DNA of 64,000 nt from Paramecium sonneborni (Eukaryota; Ciliophora; Oligohymenophorea; Peniculida; Parameciidae), in NCBI GenBank assembly GCA_905182985.1, contig CAJJDN010000149.1, positions 110,347 to 174,346 of the forward strand, given 5' to 3'. The notes beneath the pieces were generated by a model. It was not told the DNA's origin and did not search any database. It saw only the letters and a list, made by a program, of their open reading frames with translations. This document shows positions 50,026 to 63,650 of this stretch, in pieces. The translations under genes were made by a program, and so were the position numbers. The stretch's first letter is position 1; every line of letters starts with the position of its first letter.

Positions 50026-53000
50026 ATGTTAAGAATTATATTACCTTTGCTTTTAGAGCTATCTTTTTAAGAATCCATAAGAATTTTTTGCCATAAGAAT
50101 GAAAATTACTTTTTGGGATCATAATGGACACCAATTTATTCATAAAACAGTAATTAATTGAAAAACTAATTAGCATAAAATCAAGAAACTTTAGAATTTA
50201 TTACAAATATATCAATTTCTAATTTAAATGATCAAAGGGAATTTATTTAGAAATCATACTAATAAAACTAACTACAATTAATTTTTTTTGATTAGGATCA
50301 TTATTTATGTAAATTTATAAGCTTTAAGTTTAATTATGAAAACAAAATTTTATAAAATTATGAAGAAATCCTATTGTATTAGCTCAATTTCCAGCTGCCA
50401 CAATGTACTAAATTTCTTAATATGTATTCTATTAACACATATCAGTTGATTTTTTGCGAAGATGATATAAAAACAACACTTTTTGTTTTAGAAAAAGTTG
50501 ATAATGGAACTCCTTTCAATCTAACAATTAAATCAACTTCATAATTAAATAAAATATAAAATTGTTACTCAGAATTATACTACTCGTTACACAAGGAAAC
50601 TATTTATTTAGCTTTTTTAAATTGTTAGAATTGGGTTATTTATGTAGTAAATGAATTTAATTTTAAATTATTTATTAATTCTAGTGATTTCAATAATACA
50701 GTTTTAAAATCATTTTCAGTCCATAAAAGCATTACTTTATAATTTGAGCATAAAATTTATATACTGAATCATCATAATTAAGGTTATTGGATTTATGAAA
50801 ACCAATCGCAAGAAATTTAATATTGTTTTAGTGATAATTAAAATCATATAATATTTTTATAAGGAGAAAGAAATATTGTGCTAAAGTCTCAAAATATGAA
50901 TCATATTTTAATTATTACTAATTAATTTTAGCCAAAATAAGTTTTAAAATTATAAAATTAAATAATTATCAATTATGGTGGATATATTGAAGTCTTAGAT
51001 AGAATTGATGCAAATTTTATTCTACCTCTCACTATAGATAAATTTATATAAGAATAGGATAATTATCCTTATATTTTTACTTTTTATTTAAATTAAATAA
51101 TTATATTAAGAATAAACTCTCCAAATCCAACTATTCAATGTGAAAAATTGATGAAAAATGATACTCTTTATTTCACAACTAACAATTTATTTGAAGAAAA
51201 TCATAATATATAATCTGAAATAATCTTGGATAATTATGAAAATATATTTTAAAAAAGCATTTAATATTAGATCAACTTAAGAAATACAACCTTTTCATTT
51301 TATTTGAGTAGATAATTTACTCTTGAAAGAGGTCTAATTCCATTTATTTAGTTTTAAAACTAAAGTAATTTGAGTTGTTATGTTGATTAAGCTGGAAAAT
51401 CAATGATGTGTGAATAATCTTTACTTACAAACGTCAGATGGCAAAAATTTAAATATAAATAAAAGCTTTATCTATTATTTTAAAAAAGTAATTAAAAATT
51501 ATATATAAAAAACTGCAATAATAATTTATTGATGGATCTCGGAAAATATGAATTTTTCAAGGAAAATAATATTTATGAAATAAGTCAGTATTTCTTTCTT
51601 GTTTTTTAAAAATAAACGAAGATCTTAATATTAAATTTCTAACCATCTTTTATTAATTAGACAATCATCGAATTCAAAGATCAAATTATCGATATTTACT
51701 ATGAGAATTCATAAATCTATTTAATTACCAAGTCCTGTAACAGTTATGTCCTATAAAACTCATAACAAAAGCTTTTGAATAATAACAAACATTTAATCAT
51801 TGATGGCACTTGTTACAAAACTAATTATTTTCAGAATAATTTAGGTTATGTTCAAAATGGCTCGATAGTTACTAAAAGAAATAATATTACTAATGTGATA
51901 AAATTTTAAAATTAATCTGTAATTAATCTATTCAAACTGGGCTCATAAAAAAGTATTTTTCTTGTTCATTTTTAAAATTATGATGGTGATCTATTTAGCA
52001 AGTGTCTTTTCATTAATAATCAATTTATAACACTTTATAGCTTTTCAAAACTAAATTTCAAATATTCTTCTCCCCTAATTTATAAAATTAATAAATATCT
52101 TTTGATTGTGGCTGCATATTCTAGTTCTAATATCAATGTACTTTTAGTTTATTATTTTTTTAATTATAACTATAATAGTTTAATTGAAATTATTGAAGTT
52201 GATAATTTTAATTTCTAAGTCTCTGATGAAGATATTTTGATATACAATTTTAATTAAGAAGTTAAAATCATCAAAATTAAAATAATTAATTTTATATGTG
52301 AAATAAATGAATTTACTGAATTTGTTTAAAATTTTACTTTACCTATTACTTATATTTCCAAATTTAATACTTCTCATGATTAATAATTAGAAATCAATTT
52401 AAATTTTCTTAATTTGATTTAGAATTTATCTCATAAAAAATATAAAGCAATTCCTATTTTATTTGAACAATAAAATTTCCCTTTTGATCCTCGATAATAT
52501 ATAAATGGACCTATAAATTAAATTAAATCATCAGATATAACCATTTTGGATCCAATTTAAAAATAAGGTTAAATTTTAAAAGTTGATTGCTAAAAATTAA
52601 TAAATTAAATTTGTCTTAATCAATACAAATAACAAGTTATTTTAAATGTTTTTAAAAAATAAGAGATAATTACTTTAGCATTAGAAATTCATGAACAAAT
52701 TATAAATATATTAGCAGCTCAGGATATTCTTATACTAATTTCTTAAAAAAAGCTAAACTTTGAAATTTTAGTTTATAATACCTTTGAAAATTTTTTTTTT
52801 ACTGAATAAGTTCCATCCTAATGTCATGAAATTCTTTAAATAAAAATTTACCATAAATTTTACATTCTGATATGTCAAAACATAATTTATTTTTATAAAA
52901 TACATTCAAATTGGCTGGAGACTTTTTCTATTATTCAAACAAATTGCAGTTGTTTAATTATGGAAATCAGTAATTCTGAGAACACTTTACTTTATAAATA

Positions 53001-55067
53001 AACTAATGAGAAGGGAAGTTTTATTGTTCTTATAACAGTTTATGATAATATAAATAATGATCATTCAAATAGAACATAGATATAGATATTCGAGTTTCCA
53101 CAAATTTCGCATAACTTTGCAATTTAATATATAACTTATGTTAATAATAATTATTATGAACTTTTGATATTGGAACAAAAAATAGGAATATTGTAATATA
53201 ATGAAGCTTTTTTGAATATAAGTGAAGGTTTTATTAGATTTAAGAATGATTATGTTCTCTTACGACATTTTTAACATTTAGTAAATTTAGCTGATGTATG
53301 TCCAATAGGTAAAGATATAGTTCTGATTTTTGTAATTGATTTTGTTTTAAAATAATAGATTTAGATTTTTAATATCTCCAATGCATAAAATTTAAAATAA
53401 TTAGATTATATATTNTTGTGGCTGCATATTCTAGTTCTAATATCAATGTACTTTTAGTTTATTATTTTTTTAATTATAACTATAATAGTTTAATTGAAAT
53501 TATTGAAGTTGATAATTTTAATTTCTAAGTCTCTGATGAAGATATTTTGATATACAATTTTAATTAAGAAGTTAAAATCATCAAAATTAAAATAATTAAT
53601 TTTATATGTGAAATAAATGAATTTACTGAATTTGTTTAAAATTTTACTTTACCTATTACTTATATTTCCAAATTTAATACTTCTCATGATTAATAATTAG
53701 AAATCAATTTAAATTTTCTTAATTTGATTTAGAATTTATCTCATAAAAAATATAAAGCAATTCCTATTTTATTTGAACAATAAAATTTCCCTTTTGATCC
53801 TCGATAATATATAAATGGACCTATAAATTAAATTAAATCATCAGATATAACCATTTTGGATCCAATTTAAAAATAAGGTTAAATTTTAAAAGTTGATTGC
53901 TAAAAATTAATAAATTAAATTTGTCTTAATCAATACAAATAACAAGTTATTTTAAATGTTTTTAAAAAATAAGAGATAATTACTTTAGCATTAGAAATTC
54001 ATGAACAAATTATAAATATATTAGCAGCTCAGGATATTCTTATACTAATTTCTTAAAAAAAGCTAAACTTTGAAATTTTAGTTTATAATACCTTTGAAAA
54101 TTTTTTTTTTACTGAATAAGTTCCATCCTAATGTCATGAAATTCTTTAAATAAAAATTTACCATAAATTTTACATTCTGATATGTCAAAACATAATTTAT
54201 TTTTATAAAATACATTCAAATTGGCTGGAGACTTTTTCTATTATTCAAACAAATTGCAGTTGTTTAATTATGGAAATCAGTAATTCTGAGAACACTTTAC
54301 TTTATAAATAAACTAATGAGAAGGGAAGTTTTATTGTTCTTATAACAGTTTATGATAATATAAATAATGATCATTCAAATAGAACATAGATATAGATATT
54401 CGAGTTTCCACAAATTTCGCATAACTTTGCAATTTAATATATAACTTATGTTAATAATAATTATTATGAACTTTTGATATTGGAACAAAAAATAGGAATA
54501 TTGTAATATAATGAAGCTTTTTTGAATATAAGTGAAGGTTTTATTAGATTTAAGAATGATTATGTTCTCTTACGACATTTTTAACATTTAGTAAATTTAG
54601 CTGATGTATGTCCAATAGGTAAAGATATAGTTCTGATTTTTGTAATTGATTTTGTTTTAAAATAATAGATTTAGATTTTTAATATCTCCAATGCATAAAA
54701 TTTAAAATAATTAGATTATATATTTCAATTTTAAATAGATTTTTAATCAAATATACTACCTTGGGATGATTAACATTTCATAATAGAGTCTGAAAATGAG
54801 TACACATTATATAAAATAGTTAGTTATGGTTTACTTGGAGGAAATGAGAAAGATAAGATAATACTTGAATTTGAAAATTCAGTATCATCAATAAAAATGG
54901 AAATAATAAATTAAAATAATATTGATTAGGAAAAGTAAAATAAAATTTTAAATTATTTATATTATGGAATAGGAATTGTTTTGGTAATTTTTATATATTT
55001 TTGTTTTAAATACTAAAAAAGATTAAAGATGTAGAATGAAAAAAAGTGTAAAGAAATAGAATTATGA
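50026..55067 (+). CDS. large type I membrane protein, interrupted by an assembly duplication
   Basis: ATG 50026 opens MLRIILPLLLELSFQESI, a short signal-peptide-like start. The frame is open with no intron to the N at 53415. The last 1,309 bp before the N (52106-53414) are repeated exactly after it (53416-54724). Removing one copy and the N gives 3,732 nt, 1,243 residues, with frame kept to TGA 55065-55067. The luminal part is rich in Asn, Ile and beta-prone segments with scattered Cys. Near the end is one membrane helix (YGIGIVLVIFIYFCFKY) and a short basic tail (KRLKMQNEKKCKEIEL). No repeat family recognised; possibly a ciliate surface or secretory-pathway protein. Confidence 0.75.
52106..53414. 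repeat. exact direct repeat, copy 1 (probable assembly artefact)
   Basis: 1,309 bp identical, as far as I compared line by line, to 53416-54724, offset 1,310. The copies are separated by a single N at 53415. Both begin ttgtggctgcat and end ttagattatatatt. A scaffold join of overlapping contigs explains this best. Confidence 0.9.
53416..54724. repeat. exact direct repeat, copy 2 (probable assembly artefact)
   Basis: Second copy of the 1,309-bp block. The sequence after it (54725 onward) continues the reading frame of copy 1, showing that only one copy belongs in the gene. Confidence 0.9.
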
Positions 55068-55304
55068 ATTACTCAATGAGTAATTTTCATAAGAATAAAC
55101 GAGAAAATGATTTGAAATATAAATAAAGTAATATAATTATATTTTATTAAGTTTGTTTTATAAACAAAATTAAATTAATACAAAGACATTGTAAAATAAA
55201 TTATGTTGTTTTTATTCTTGTAAATTCTTTGGATGTTGAATTTTTGATATAAATGAAAATAATGTGGATTTTTTTTTAGAATTATATAATTAATTAAATA
55301 TTAA

Positions 55305-56822
55305 ATGAGTAGTTAAGAAGAAGATAATCAATTTGATGAAGAATATGAACAAAATAATTAATAAATAGATGAATTTGAATAAAAGTACAAGTAGAATGGG
55401 ACATCATCAGAGGATGAAGAACAATATTAATAGAAAAGCTATTAATAAAATAGTAAAGTTGAATAGTTACCATAAATACAGTATAAATGATCATATTGCA
55501 GTAGACCATAAAATAAAATAGAAGCTATTTAAAAATAATTAGAATTTTATAAGAAACAACCTCCAAAGACATTGGCAGAGGAATGTGAGGATGTGATAAA
55601 TTCAAAAAATGAAAGTTTAAAAGATAGAAAGATAAGAGAATTAGTTTAGAAGAATAGATAATTATTGCTTAGTTATGAGAAGGAAAGACAGGCAAGAAAG
55701 AAACTTGAAGAATAAGTAAATAAAGCACTGAAAGAGACAGATGAAGGAATAAAGGCTTTAGATAAAAGTATTCCAAAAGCGGCGATTCCAAAAGCAGATC
55801 CTTTAGCAAAAGCATTGAAGGGATCAGAATCCTAGAAAGAAGATGTTGGGATAGTAGATGATTACAAGAATAAATTTAAAGATGCTGATAAGAAGGTTTA
55901 AGAATAGCGTGTAAAATTATAGTAAGTAAAAACAGAATTGAATAAAGCAATGAGAATAATATAAAGGGAAGTAGGTGAGAATGTAAATTTAGATTAATTG
56001 TTATTGGATGAAAATGGATGGAAGGGCAGAGCATAATAGATTGAAATATTGAAATCAAAAGTAAAAGATTTAAATGTAAAATTGGGTTCATCTTCTTAAT
56101 ATTCTGATGTATCTTAAATGTCGAAGCAATCTAAATCAGAAGCTAAGAATAATAGTGAAAAATAATAGTATGAGTTATTGAAATCTTAATATGAAGGAGT
56201 AAAATAAGAGAATGAGAATTTGTAATAGAAAATTAAAGCAGTTTCAAGTAGAAGATAAATATTGGAGGATTAGATAAAAGAAGTAAAGGCGGAATATGAA
56301 AAGAATAAAAAAGTATTATATAATAATAATTAATTTTTAGATTCTTTTAGAAAAGAGTGAAAATGATGATAAGTACATATTTGCATTAAAATCTGAGTTA
56401 GATAAAATGAAGAAGAATTAACCATAATAAGAAACAAAAATAGTTTATAAGCCAGCAGATGATGAAGAGACAAGAAAATTGCGTTAAGAATTGAAGTATT
56501 GTAAAGAAGAAATTGGTCGTAATGAATAGATGATAAAAGAATTAATAGCAGAAGTATAAAATTGAAATTATGTTAGAAAGTAAATAGAGTGAAACAGGAA
56601 ATACCATAATAATAATAATAACAAGAGAAAGTGTAGAGTAAACCAAGTTAGACAGATGAGAAAGTGAAAAGATTAGAGGAAGAGATTAAAGTTTTAAAAA
56701 GGGAGAGAGATGAATTCTTTAAGACATTGACAAAAGATGTAGAAACTTAGAAGATGATAAAAGATTTAACATTATAAAATGTAAAGTTGCGAAATAGAAT
56801 TGATGATTTAACTAAAAAATGA
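55305..56822 (+). CDS. CCDC13: CCDC13-like coiled-coil protein
   Basis: 481 residues. Introns 55481-55501 (21 nt), 56313-56340 (28 nt) and 56554-56576 (23 nt) restore frame. The acidic, Gln-rich start (MSSQEEDNQFDEEYEQNNQ) is followed by long coiled coils: KDRKIRELVQKNRQLLLSYE, EKERQARKKLEEQVNKALKE and KVKRLEEEIKVLKRERDEFF. The block DENGWKGRAQQIEILKSKVK is the recognisable CCDC13 signature. In animals CCDC13 is a centriolar-satellite protein needed for cilium assembly, and homologues occur across ciliated eukaryotes. It ends 26 bp from the convergent P5B ATPase. Confidence 0.75.
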
Positions 56823-56848
56823 ATTCTATTCTTTATTTATTAATATTT

Positions 56849-59800
56849 TCAAGAATTATAGCTTGATATGCTTGGTCTAGTTTTTGTTTTTTTTATTTAT
56901 TTTTTATTGTTTGGAAACACTCTTCTGATAACATATTCATCACCTAAAAGCATAACTAATCCAACAATAATAGTTAAAATAAATTGGATAAAATTATAGG
57001 ATCTGCCATGTTAAATATTAGTATCATAGAGTTTCAATACTTTGAATTACCATTCTTAATAAGTAAAGAATATCCATAAAGTAAATATTAAACTTATGCA
57101 TATAAAAACTAACATAATTTTATGAGTGAGTATTTTTTGTTTGAATGGTCTTGATGTATAAATTGCAAAAACAGCCATAATAAAATAGATTTGCATACTT
57201 TTGAATTGAGTAGTTTGAATGGTTCCCTCTTTTGAAAATTTTCCATCTACTACACCTGGTTCATTTTCCCAATCTAAACTATTCCAATAGAGAAAATTAA
57301 TGACTAGACCTAATGAGGCAACTATAATTTAAAAACTTAAGACTGCTACATTAGAGAGAGCCATCATACTTTCATTTGGAAGTTCTTTAGTCAAAGTTAT
57401 TGAAGGTTTAGAAAGTGATATAGATTTAAGATAAGGTAAAGAACCTACATAATTAATAACAATATATTGTAAATCTCCAAAATTTTATCCAAAAGCCATG
57501 GTAATCATAGCTGCTGTGTATTTTATCACACTTGCTCCAACATAATATTAGAAAACCTCTAAAGCATTTTAAAGTGCACATCTTCCATCTAATAGTACTT
57601 ATCTAACACAATCTATACTATCATCTGCACTTGAATAAGGTGCTGAATAAGCAGCATCACTTTATGCAAATGAAACACCTACATTAGCTTATTTTATAGC
57701 TGCACAATCATTTGCACCGTCACCAATCATTAAAACCATTTTTTTAAGTTCTTAAAGTTTTTCAATAACCATAGATTTTTATTCTGGTCGCATTCTTGCA
57801 AAAACTCTTGCATTTAAACAGATTGAAGCAAATAATTTTATATGTAATTCTTAATCATTTAATCCACCTATTTTTATTTATTCTACATTATTTATTGGTT
57901 ATTCAAATCCAGCAAAAGATTATTTATTCATTTTTCTTATCTCTTCATTTGGTAATTAACTCCAAAAATAATCAAATGCCTTCCCACTCATTGCAAAACA
58001 ATGTTATGAACTCAGATTATCATTATCAGAAATAAGAGATCTTTTAATGTTTTAAGCAGTCAATAAATGTTAAACTAATTTTTACATTACTTTTTGATGA
58101 TCTAATATTTCTTCACTTAGATCTTCAACTTCATCTACAAGAACTTCAATTTCAATGTCCTATTTAGTTTGATTTAGATTTTAGCTATCTTCAAATACAC
58201 TAATTTCATCTAAGGTCAATTATTGCTAATTAGATTATGAATATAAATACTTCTTTTTCATTGTAATCTAATAGTAATACTGGTTTAATATTAGGAATAA
58301 TACCACATTCACGTGCACATTATACAGTAGTTAAAGGATTATCTCCAGAGATGACTTTTAAATCAACATTTGCTTTATTTAATAAATCTATAACTTAAGG
58401 AGTATCATGTTTTAATTTATTTTCCATAGCTAGTAATCCAAGAAACTAAATATCAGTTTCACATTCTTATCTACTGGCATTCATTAATCTCTCACATTCT
58501 TCTTCAGTAATTTGTCTGAATCCGAATCCTAATATTCTTAATCCTTTCATGGTTAATAAATTAAGATTTTTCTTAAAATCTATAGGAATAGTATTTTGAT
58601 TAGATAATTCTGCCATTTTCTCAGGAGATCCTTTAACGAATACAAAATAATTATCTTTTTCTTTAACTATTACACTCATTCTTTATAAGGCAGATTCAAA
58701 TTCATATAATTTTAGTACATCTAATACAATATCTTTATTTTTATTGATTACTCTGGATTTAACATTTGGAGGTGGATTTTTATCAATTGTGAAATCTGTA
58801 AATTTAAATAACTCAACATCAAGACTATCACCCATTAAATCTCCATCAATTTCATAGGTTCCATGACAAGTAGCAAATAATTTAAATTCAAAATTATTTT
58901 TATAATTAACTTAATTTTTGTTAATGAACTTTTCAAATTTATTTTTCTTTCTCATTTGATATCCATACATATCAATTCCTATAGTAGTCAATGTACCTGT
59001 TTTATCAAAACAAACTGTATTAATTTTACCTGCAACAAGTGATTTACTTGGATCTATTCCAAAAACACCTTTTTATCTTAATCTAATTAATGAATAAGTC
59101 TAACACATTGAAACAAAAATAGGTAAAGCTGGTGGTACTATCCAAGTTAATGCATCCCAAAATCTTAAGAATATAATCATAAAACTAAAGCCAACAGAGA
59201 TAATTCTAGGTAATAATGCGAAGTAAACTATTAGTACACAAATAGCTAAACATATTAAATATTTAATCCCTTAACTGTAAAATGGAAAAGGTTAAACTTT
59301 TGGATATAAAACACTTCTAAATATTTACCCTTTAAATGAACTAAATCCTGTTCTACCTACTATAGCTATAACATATTAATAAGTAGGTCTTGCCAACAAT
59401 ACTTTAGTACCTTCATATAAACAATGTCTCTTATCAACCATAAATGAAACTGGTTAATCTAAATTTTCTATTGGAATCTTTGGAATTGGTATAGATTCAC
59501 CTGTCAATGAAGCTTCATTCATTAACAAATCCCCTGAAATTAATACACAATCACATGGTAACGTCATCTTATTCTCTATAGCAATCACATCTCCAGGAAC
59601 CAAATCCTAACTATCCATCTTCTTGAATTATATCCCTTGCTTATAAAATGGTTAATCTCCTCTATAAACTTAAACCTAGGCTAAACTCTTTGCCATATCT
59701 CTCAATTTCTAAGCAGAATTTTGAAGAAGCAGAAAGTTTATTGTCGTAAATATTAATGATACAGATATCATTATTATTGATAATATTGCCAAGTCTATAT

Positions 59801-60401
59801 TATTTATTCAATCATTACCTTCCAATACCCATAAAAAACATGATAAATATTATAATATGTAAAATGGGGCTGTTAATTCTTTCACCAAATATACAAACAA
59901 ATTAGGCTTGGGAATGTCAATTAAACATTTCCCGAACTTCTCTTACTATTATCTTGGATCTACCTTTATTAATTAAATATTACTTTATACGCCATTTGCT
60001 TATAGTAATTCTCTCTTTGTTCTCAAATCATATTCAAGAGCTTTAAATTTATTCATTGCACTATCATATATGTACTTTAGTTTGCGATTTATGAAATAAA
60101 CTTAGCTTTGTTACTATATTAACTTTGCAATATTATTTGAATTATCATTATTTGTAATCCACATATGGGTTGCCCTATCTAATTATGATTCTTTAAAAAA
60201 GAACTTTCTAACTAACTTCTTTGACCAACTACAAGCTAAAGTAAATAAAAAGCTTGTGATCACAGAAAGCAACACTCCTAGTACTATTCTTCTCTTTTAT
60301 AATCTTATTGGTTCTATATTTGTTATTTTTGTTGTCCCTTCGATTTCACTATCAATTACCTCTATATTTGCTTCTTTAGGTAAAAGACTATTAGGATCCA
60401 T
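56849..60401 (-). CDS. P5B-type ATPase (ATP13A2/3 family)
   Basis: 1,175 residues, one intron (58226-58250, 25 nt). P-type ATPase signatures: LPCDCVLISGDLLMNEASLTGES (actuator TGES), VPPALPIFVS in M4 (PPALP marks subgroup P5B), VCFDKTGTLT (phosphorylated Asp), FVKGSPEKM (nucleotide binding), VISGDNPLTTVQCA and MIGDGANDCAAIKQA (hinge). About ten membrane helices. The N-terminal cytosolic motif RKLKYIYDSAMNKFKALEYD is typical of P5. P5B pumps include lysosomal polyamine exporters (ATP13A2), which makes polyamine or cation export from an acidic compartment likely. Ends convergent with CCDC13; divergent from the gene at 60519. Confidence 0.9.
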
Positions 60402-60518
60402 TAAATATATTAATAATAATTTATCCGAAACTCATGATTCATTTGTTTATAAATGGTGTAATATATGGATTTCTCATTAGGATTATTGCATATTAATTAA
60501 TAAACTTATTAGATAATA

Positions 60519-61115
60519 ATGGAATCTCTATATAAAACCATAAGATTTATTTATTAAAATAATGTATATCAGTCTCTCCTAAAATAATAAGCCTTGGTGG
60601 ACTCACACATCACTTGTAACAACAGAGACTTAAAATAAAGTTGTAGAATTAGTGAATGGAGTGGGAAGTTTTTAGAATAAGGCATCTTTAATTTCAACAT
60701 ATTTGAGTTTGGAGGCAGTCAATCGTATTCCAGGTGCAAAGAAATTGGCAATTTATTTTAAGGCAGGAATAGTTGGTGCAGTATTTTTAGGGTCAAGGTA
60801 AATTTGATGTTATAAGAAAATATAAGAATAGCATCAGGATCAATTTACTAGAGAAATATTCAAGGAGATATAGGAAAGTTATTAGATGGGGCACCTATTT
60901 GGGAGAATAAGTTTGATGTTCCAGAATTGGATAAGAAATTCTTCTTTATTGATGATGATAATAATTTTGAACCTTCATTATGGCATCATGGAATGTATGC
61001 ATTAATAAATAGAAAAGCAACTCAATTGAGAAGCCAAAGGTATTCTACAAACATGAGTGAATTTTAATAATTTAATGGATAAAATTTAAAATAAAATTAA
61101 ATCTTTAAATAATTA
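60519..61115 (+). CDS. hypothetical protein with no stop before the uS15 start
   Basis: ATG 60519 opens MESLYKTIRFIYQNN. Introns 60564-60591 (28 nt) and 60798-60826 (29 nt) connect three exons. Core: PWWTHTSLVTTETQNKVVEL, SLEAVNRIPGAKKLAIYFKA, GIVGAVFLGSRIASGSIYQR, then APIWENKFDVPELDKKFFFI and EPSLWHHGMYALINRKA. The GIVGAVFLG piece could be a weak membrane helix, and the short basic start could be a mitochondrial leader. No family recognised. The frame contains no TGA and runs straight into the ATG of uS15 at 61116, so the true 3' end cannot be set. Confidence 0.6.
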
Positions 61116-61659
61116 ATGGGACGTATGTAAGCAAAAGGAAAGGGAAAGGGTATCTCAGGATCAGCCCTTCCATACAAGAGAAAAGCTCCAAAATGGTTGA
61201 CTCTTTCATCAAAGTCAATAGTTGATCAAATAGTGAATTTAGCAAAGAAAGGTACGAAAAAGATTATAAAAAATAAGGTTTGAATGGATCATAAATTGGT
61301 GTTTACTTGAGAGATTAATAAGGAATTCCATAAACAAGATTCTTAACAGGACAAAAAATCTTAAGAATTTTGAAAAAGAGAGGTATTGATAGGTCAAGAA
61401 TAACTTAAAGGTTGTGCTCCAAAGATTCCAGAGGACTTATATGCTTTGATAAAGAAGGCAGTATAAATAAGAAAGCACTTGGAAAAGAATAGAGGTGACA
61501 TAACAAGCAAATTCAGATTGATTTTGGTAGAGAGTAGAATTCATCGATTGAGTAGATATTATAGAAGAACATAAAAATTGCCATCAAATTGGAAATAGTA
61601 AGCAATATTAATAAAAGTTTAGTGTTTCAAAGACAGCTTCAGCATTAATAGGTCAATGA
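61116..61659 (+). CDS. RPS13: ribosomal protein uS15 (S13)
   Basis: 154 residues (151 in human). Introns 61252-61277 (26 nt), 61383-61410 (28 nt) and 61598-61622 (25 nt). It reads [76 protein letters not shown] and, after the last intron, [11 protein letters not shown], matching the conserved S13 end. Each splice is fixed by the family alignment. Unusually the upstream gene's frame is open into this one. Confidence 0.93.
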
Positions 61660-61784
61660 AGAATTTATTACATTAAGTACATTAATAATTATATAAATAA
61701 TATTATGCATTGAAATGATTGAGAATGATAAAGAAAAAAGGATAAATAATGATGGACATAATGTTGAATATTTATGATAAAATC

Positions 61785-62945
61785 TCAGAATCTGCCACCA
61801 AGGTATTGGGATGTAGCAGTTAATTTTTCAGTTAAATGTTCTAAGATTCTCTCAACAATTTCTTATTATCTTTATCTTTCAGTTGTTTGAGTGTCGTAAG
61901 TGGTTTCTTGGAGAGCACACCATTCATGTTCAGCATCAAGAGTTTCTTGAGCTTATTCTAATTCTAACTATAAAAAAGATAGAAATATAAATTTTACTTA
62001 ATGAACTTCAAAGAAATGAGTGGCAGTTTCAATATTGGTTCTGAAAGTTTGGATGGACTATTCCAATTGATTCTTTCTATCAACCAATCTATTGTGTTCA
62101 TTGCTCAAATGTGTTGAGAATTCAGACCATCTTTGAGCTTATCTATTTTCAGTATCCTAGAGAATATTTAAATAGAATACTTACTTCTAAAACAGATCTT
62201 GCTTCAATCAATTGTTATCTGAGTTATGAGAGCAATTGAAGAATTCTTTAGATAGCCTTTTAATCAACTTTAGTGGCTAATTCAGTCAAAGCAGTGACAA
62301 TAGGTTAAAAGAGAGCACCGTGACTTTCATTTTCAATCAATCTCTTTTAAACAGCTTCAAATTTTGGTTTAAGTTCAGCAAATGTAGCACCTAGAGAAAG
62401 ATGTTAAACTAATTTAGTTGCTTCATCAACAGCAGCAATAGCATCATCATGTTCACCATTCTTTCTAACCCAAGTTTCATGAGCTTTGTTTCTGTTAGCT
62501 TCTTCTTATGCAAAAGTTCTTTCATTACTTTCTATATCCTAAACAACTATTTTTATTTGCATACTTAAATTGTTTATCTAACATCATTTTCAGCTTCTGC
62601 TAAAGCCTTTTCATTATCTTCTCTCATTTAAGCATTAGCAGCTACTTAAGCTGTATGATAAGCAATTGAATTTTCCAAATCTGTTACAATACGAGTACAA
62701 GCAGCTCTATCAACTCTGATAACATTATCATGTTTATTTTAATCATCAACCAAACCTGCTAATACTTAATTCAACAACACTAAAATTTCTTCTGCATTCC
62801 CTTTTGCTTGTAAATACATTTAAACTGTTGATAAAATTGTATTTCCAAAGTTGTCAGCATCTATCTCTGCCAACACTGTTTTAGTATCCTTCTATACACC
62901 TAATACACATGAAACAATCAAAGCTAAAGCAATCAATTTCTACAT
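61785..62945 (-). CDS. trichocyst matrix protein
   Basis: 358 residues, three introns (62539-62564, 62157-62184, 61968-61997). It starts with a signal peptide, MQKLIALALIVSCVLGVQ, followed by long acidic heptad-type helices (NAEEILVLLNQVLAGLVDDQ, EDNEKALAEAENDVRQTIQD, NERTFAQEEANRNKAHETWV) and the recurring patterns GATFAELKPKFEAVQKRL and LEQAQETLDAEHEWCALQE. This is the layout of Paramecium trichocyst matrix proteins, which are secreted precursors packed as the crystalline core of the extrusive trichocyst. The gene ends with SQYLGGRF. It belongs to a large multigene family, so near-identical copies elsewhere are expected. Confidence 0.85.
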
Positions 62946-62989
62946 TATTAAAATATTAACGAAAACGGATCAATAAATTAATATATTAA

Positions 62990-63527
62990 TCAAAGGTATC
63001 TATAACCATAACCTGCATTTGGACGATATCCACTAACTCTACTTGGACTATATCTATAATTTGAGTATGATGTAGGAGGAGGTGGTGCTAAATATTAAGA
63101 TTGACTTCCATAACCAACTCTACTTTAAGGTCCTCTTACAACATGGCTATTCTAAACTGGTACATAATCGACATGTTCATCATATCTATCAACTGGAATA
63201 TATTCCACTCTCTTCTCCAGTCTAGGGACTGGTACATAATCTGTCTCATGTTTAACTAAATTTATATTTTTCTCTCAAACCTTCTACATAATCTGTGTAT
63301 GATTTCTCCACTGGTCGATATTCAATCTTTGTCTCTGGTACATAATCAGTGTATCTCTGCTCTACAGGGATATACTCAGACCATTATTCCCCTCTCATTG
63401 GTGCTCTTGATTAATAAGAGTATGGACGATCATAAGGGCCATAGTATGCTGGACCATATTAACTTGATGAGTATACTGGTACTGTGCGGTCGTAGGCACT
63501 TTAGTGAAAAGGCTTGTAGTAGGACAT
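62990..63527 (-). CDS. alveolin/epiplasmin-like cortical protein
   Basis: 170 residues, one intron (63256-63280, 25 nt). It starts MSYYKPFHQSAYDRTVPVYS, is rich in Tyr and Pro, and carries repeats such as WSEYIPVEQRYTDYVPETKI, EYRPVEKSYTDYVE, HETDYVPVPRLEKRVEYIPV and DRYDEHVDYVPVQ. Val/Pro repeats with alternating charge are the mark of alveolins and epiplasmins in the membrane skeleton under the cortex of ciliates and apicomplexans. The Tyr/Gly/Pro tail (GYRPNAGYGYRYL) is low complexity. It ends 44 bp upstream of the trichocyst gene start, same strand. Confidence 0.7.
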
Positions 63528-63650
63528 TTAAAAAACTTAAAATTATTTATTTTATTTCTTCTAACAGAACTTTATTTTAATGTTAAAATTTATTTGTTTT
63601 GTTGAATATACTTTCCATCCTCTTATGTATTTAATATCAATAATATATTG

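Noticed and set aside
52106..54724. A genuine internal tandem duplication of the membrane protein
   Set aside because: Copies are identical, separated by an N, and keeping both breaks the frame.
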